DNA from: Larix sibirica
Lineage: Eukaryota > Streptophyta > Pinopsida > Pinales > Pinaceae
Length of the DNA stretch: 10,318 bases
Assembly: GCA_004151065.3 (NCBI GenBank)
Contig: NWUY0300098871.1
Location: 10,228-20,545 of the forward strand
Direction of reading: 5' to 3'
Shown here: positions 8,104-10,318 of the stretch, piece by piece
How the letters are laid out: each line of letters opens with the position of its first letter
How positions within the stretch are numbered: position 1 is the first letter of the stretch
The notes under the pieces: generated by a model
Databases searched by the model: none
Seen by the model: only the letters and a program-made list of their open reading frames with translations
Told to the model about the DNA's origin: nothing
Made by a program: the position numbers and the translations under genes

Positions 8104-9881
8104 GGGAAACTCTAAGGAGACATTCACTGCTCTAAGTGTCCCATAATTAAAGATTTGTGCATTAGTAGAAACCTCTCTAAGGGTATTTCCTTGGGATCCT
8201 TGAAACAAAGATCTTTGTCCCTTCCTACCAGAAGTATGATTTTGACAAAGTTCAGTCCCTTCATACCCATACTGTAAATAAAGTCCTTTATTTGATCTTA
8301 ATCTAAGTTTGTAATTTCCTTCCATCGAAGTCGTTGAGGAATTAAGATCTAAGAATGAGCTCTGAGGAGTTTCTAGACTATGGTCTGAAGACTTGTTCTT
8401 TCTGACACTAAAGGAACAAGAATTATGAAAAATCGGAGGGGTTGACTTTGGAGGAGGCTTACCCGGAACGTCCAGTTCTGCATGTAGAATCCGATATGGA
8501 TTTGTTGAGACTTCCAAGGAATTTTTATCTTGAGGAGGTGTAGAATCAAGATTCTGCTCCTCTGCGGTAACTAACCTTCCCTTCTGATTCATAGATAAGG
8601 ACCCCAGAGGACCCTGGTTCGAAATCAATCCATCTCCAAGACCTTTCTTGTCAGTCAGATCCAGGCTTGGTTTTGTTCCATGCCCGAAGGTCTCCTTAGT
8701 GTTTGAGGTTGAAACTTTCCCAACTTGCTCCTTTCTGGGACATGAGATAGGATCCTTTGGCCTCCAAATAGTTGTAGGAATTTGAGGGGATTTCTTGGCC
8801 ACATGATTCTTTCCAACCCTGAAATTCCTTTTAAAAGAATAGGAACAATCTTCCTTCAGGTGTCCATAAGTGTGGCACCTAACACACTTAAATGGAATCC
8901 CTTGATAATCCATAGCTTGCTCATGATTAAGAGAACCTATGTGAATGTTGATATTCTCCAACAGTCCTTCCCTGAGATCAAGAATTACCAAATATTTGCT
9001 ACTCTCATTCTTCCTGAGCTTAAATAACATAAATAAGCTTCCACATATGTCCCTAGAGAGATTCCCTATGGCCTTCAAGATATCATTTGATCACAGATAA
9101 AATGGAAGGTTCAACAACTTTATCCATACGAGAGAGATGCATATTCTTTCCGCCGTAGTGTCGAACATAGATGTCCATCGTTTTAGAAACAAAATACTGG
9201 ATCCCATAGCCATAATTTGTTTAAAATATATTATGCATCCTTCTTTGACTGAAATTTTAAGGATACCCACCCTCTTGAAAGGACAAAAGAGGCCGGTAAG
9301 GTTTCAATTACCTTGCTCCAGTTAGCAGTAGTCCACTCCTTCAGACTACGTTCACCCACCATTCGCCCATAAAATTTTCCGACCAAAGTCATCTCGCTAT
9401 TCTCCATTGCTTCATTGAGTTTGATTTCCACACCCTGGACAAGGTTTAATGGTTTTAGATTCTTCTTTAAACACTTCTTTCCATACTTCCTTTTATGGGA
9501 ATGCACACATTTGTTTGTATATTGTTCATTAGGTCGAAAGGTTTCTATATCGTCCTCCTGAGAATTTGAAGTTGGTACAGTAGCTCCTTTAGTTTTTACT
9601 TTTGAAAAGGAATATAACTCATCGCCTGACTCATCCAACTTACTTATGCTCAATTCTCGAGAGGCAATAGAGTCTCGGGTGATAGGTGGCACAAGTTTAA
9701 CCCTTTCGTCATGATCAATGTTTGTCTGGGGATGAGAGTATGTCAAGTCATTAATTGTCCCATCTTTTTGAACGTGACAAACTTTATCCTATGTCTTCAA
9801 GTTAGGTTGACATTTTTCCTCTGTCAGCGATTTCCTTGCTTTAGCTTTAGCTCTCTTGAATGCCATCTTCTTGGAGCTCAT
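8101..9881 (-). pseudogene. LINE ORF1, DUF4283-like/CCHC nucleic-acid-binding protein, disrupted
   Basis: ORF1 of plant L1 elements makes an RNA-binding protein that packages the transcript. I place the start at the ATG at 9881-9879, giving 'MSSKKMAFKRAKAKARKSLT', a basic leader. A TAG follows at 9789-9791. The same frame then runs on through a DUF4283-like block, 'VGKFYGRMVGERSLKEWTT...LSRGWVSLKFQSKKDA', near 9235-9385. A frameshift near 9231 leads to 'WTSMFDTTAERICISLVWIK' near 9120-9180, the family's linker. TGA at 9091-9093 falls where Trp is expected. The last part, about 325 codons, is uninterrupted. It has a C-x2-C-x4-H-x4-C zinc knuckle ('CVRCHTYGHLKEDC') near 8845-8890, then a Ser/Pro/Lys-rich tail. 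The stop TAA (8101-8103) shares one base with the ORF2 ATG. At about 590 codons the total length is normal. Confidence 0.87.
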
Positions 9882-9915
9882 CTTCTTGAAATTGGTTTAT
9901 ACCAGTGACTACACA
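9882..9915 (-). other. Short 5' leader of the minus-strand LINE
   Basis: There are only about 34 bases between the target-site duplication and the ORF1 ATG. I recognise no promoter motif. Either this family has a very short leader, or this copy lost its upstream part by slight 5' truncation during insertion. Confidence 0.6.
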
Positions 9916-9930
9916 TCATATGGAATGGAT
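9916..9930. repeat. Right target-site duplication of the minus-strand LINE
   Basis: The sequence tcatatggaatggat pairs with 3634-3648 at 14 of 15 positions; the difference is A here against G on the left. It marks the 5' end of the minus-strand LINE. Confidence 0.88.
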
Positions 9931-10105
9931 ATATTGGGAGACTGTTTGTAGGATTCATAAAGACTATTATATGAATTGTTAAGGTTACTTGTTGTTATTC
10001 CTTTTTTTGAGGATTTAGGTAGGATTTGACTCCTTGAAATCGGTAGGAATCTTGTATTTTAAAGTTTTGTATTTTGTTTGATTTATTTATGAAGTAATGA
10101 TTATG
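9931..10105 (+). mobile_element. Probable displaced 3' end of the older + LINE
   Basis: Removing the minus-strand LINE and one duplication copy joins 3648 to 9931. This places about 175 bp more after the + LINE's ORF2 stop, giving a 3' UTR of about 318 bp, close to the other copy's ~335 bp. The segment 'gatttatttatgaagtaatgattat' near 10080-10105 resembles the minus LINE's terminal 'tttgttaatgaaagttatgatttt' by eye. No poly(A) tail survives, so the end point is approximate. Confidence 0.5.
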
Positions 10106-10244
10106 TGGTGATTTGATATAATCATACTTATGATGTAATAAATTATGGAAAACTTCTAAAAATGTAATTTTATTTTTATTAATAAATTACAATTTTTATG
10201 TTTTTTCTAAGAAACAAAAAAATTCAACACCATATGCAAATTTC
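10106..10244. other. AT-rich non-coding sequence
   Basis: No gene is visible. The stretch contains a short inverted repeat, 'tgtaattt' at 10163-10170 and 'aaattaca' at 10184-10191. This could form a weak hairpin but is expected by chance in such AT-rich DNA. Confidence 0.6.
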
Positions 10245-10318
10245 CCTTATCATATGGGAGAATATAATTTACTTTCCTTATCATATGGGAGAATATAATT
10301 TACTTTCCTTATCATATG
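10245..10318. repeat. 31-bp tandem repeat (minisatellite), continues past the window
   Basis: The unit begins 'ccttatcatatgggag' and continues 'aatataatttacttt', 31 bp in all. Copies start at 10245, 10276 and 10307; the third is cut by the window edge after 12 bases. The two full copies are identical, so the array is young or homogenised. Each unit contains the palindrome CATATG. No coding frame or known element is recognised. Confidence 0.93.

Larger units (their letters stand above)
3649..9915 (-). mobile_element. Near full-length L1-clade LINE, inactive
   Basis: This is a non-LTR retrotransposon of about 6.27 kb. In its own sense direction it has a short 5' leader, ORF1 (nucleic-acid binding, with DUF4283-like and CCHC domains), ORF2 (endonuclease, reverse transcriptase, zf-RVT-like, RNase H), a 3' UTR of about 335 bp and a poly(A) tail. 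The ends are set by the poly(T) at 3648-3658 on one side and a 15-bp target-site duplication (3634-3648 / 9916-9930) on both sides. There are no long terminal repeats, integrase or aspartic protease, which excludes an LTR element. Both ORFs carry stops and frameshifts, so the copy cannot move by itself. It sits inside the 3' UTR of an older related element on the + strand. Confidence 0.92.

Noticed and set aside
9711-9908. Open frame on the + strand with a hydrophobic stretch
   Set aside because: It is antisense to the ORF1 N-terminus; the hydrophobic character comes from complementing Lys-rich codons.
2300-10130. Target-site duplication for the older + LINE
   Set aside because: I compared 2290-2350 with 10095-10135 and saw only short matches such as 'atcata'; the ends are too decayed to decide.
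10163-10191. Inverted repeat as a possible terminator or transposon end
   Set aside because: Eight A/T-rich base pairs with a 13-base loop are expected by chance here, and no element is attached to it.
1-10318. LTR retrotransposon, CRISPR array or bacterial operon
   Set aside because: No long direct terminal repeats, integrase or protease motifs, no short regularly spaced repeats with spacers, and the reading frames are those of a plant LINE.

Overview
This is nuclear DNA from a plant, built almost entirely of dead repeats. The AT-rich, gene-poor sequence contains two copies of a plant L1-clade LINE (non-LTR retrotransposon). Its ORF1 has a DUF4283-like domain plus CCHC knuckle. Its ORF2 has an endonuclease, a reverse transcriptase, a zf-RVT-like region and an RNase H. 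Such layouts are typical of seed-plant genomes. A large repeat-rich genome such as a gymnosperm is plausible, but the species cannot be fixed from the sequence. I see no host gene, tRNA, rRNA, CRISPR array or bacterial feature.

Layout, left to right. Positions 1 to about 775 are unassigned non-coding sequence. About 780-2330 is a badly decayed tandem array of a ~180-bp unit, about nine copies, some internally deleted. About 2350-3648 is the 3' part of an old, 5'-truncated LINE on the + strand; its ORF2 remnant (zf-RVT-like region, then RNase H) ends at 3505. About 3649-9915 is a second, essentially full-length LINE of about 6.27 kb on the - strand: 5' end near 9915, ORF1 9881-8101, ORF2 8101-3984, a 3' UTR of about 335 bp, and a poly(A) tail seen as poly(T) at 3648-3658. 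It is flanked by a 15-bp target-site duplication with one mismatch (3634-3648 and 9916-9930). About 9931-10105 appears to be the displaced end of the older + strand LINE's 3' UTR. The window closes with AT-rich sequence and an almost perfect 31-bp tandem repeat (10245-10318) that runs off the edge.

How the parts relate: the ~180-bp repeat and the + LINE are the older layer. The - LINE later inserted into the 3' UTR of the + LINE, in the opposite orientation, leaving the two elements tail to tail. Both are inactive. The - element has at least three lesions in ORF1 and many stops and frameshifts in ORF2, though most domain motifs can still be read. Its ORF1 stop and ORF2 start overlap as TAATG, which suggests that the living ancestor used stop-start translational coupling.

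I found no wholly new system. The most informative points are the nested insertion with a readable target-site duplication, the TAATG junction, the old ~180-bp array, and the recent-looking 31-bp minisatellite.
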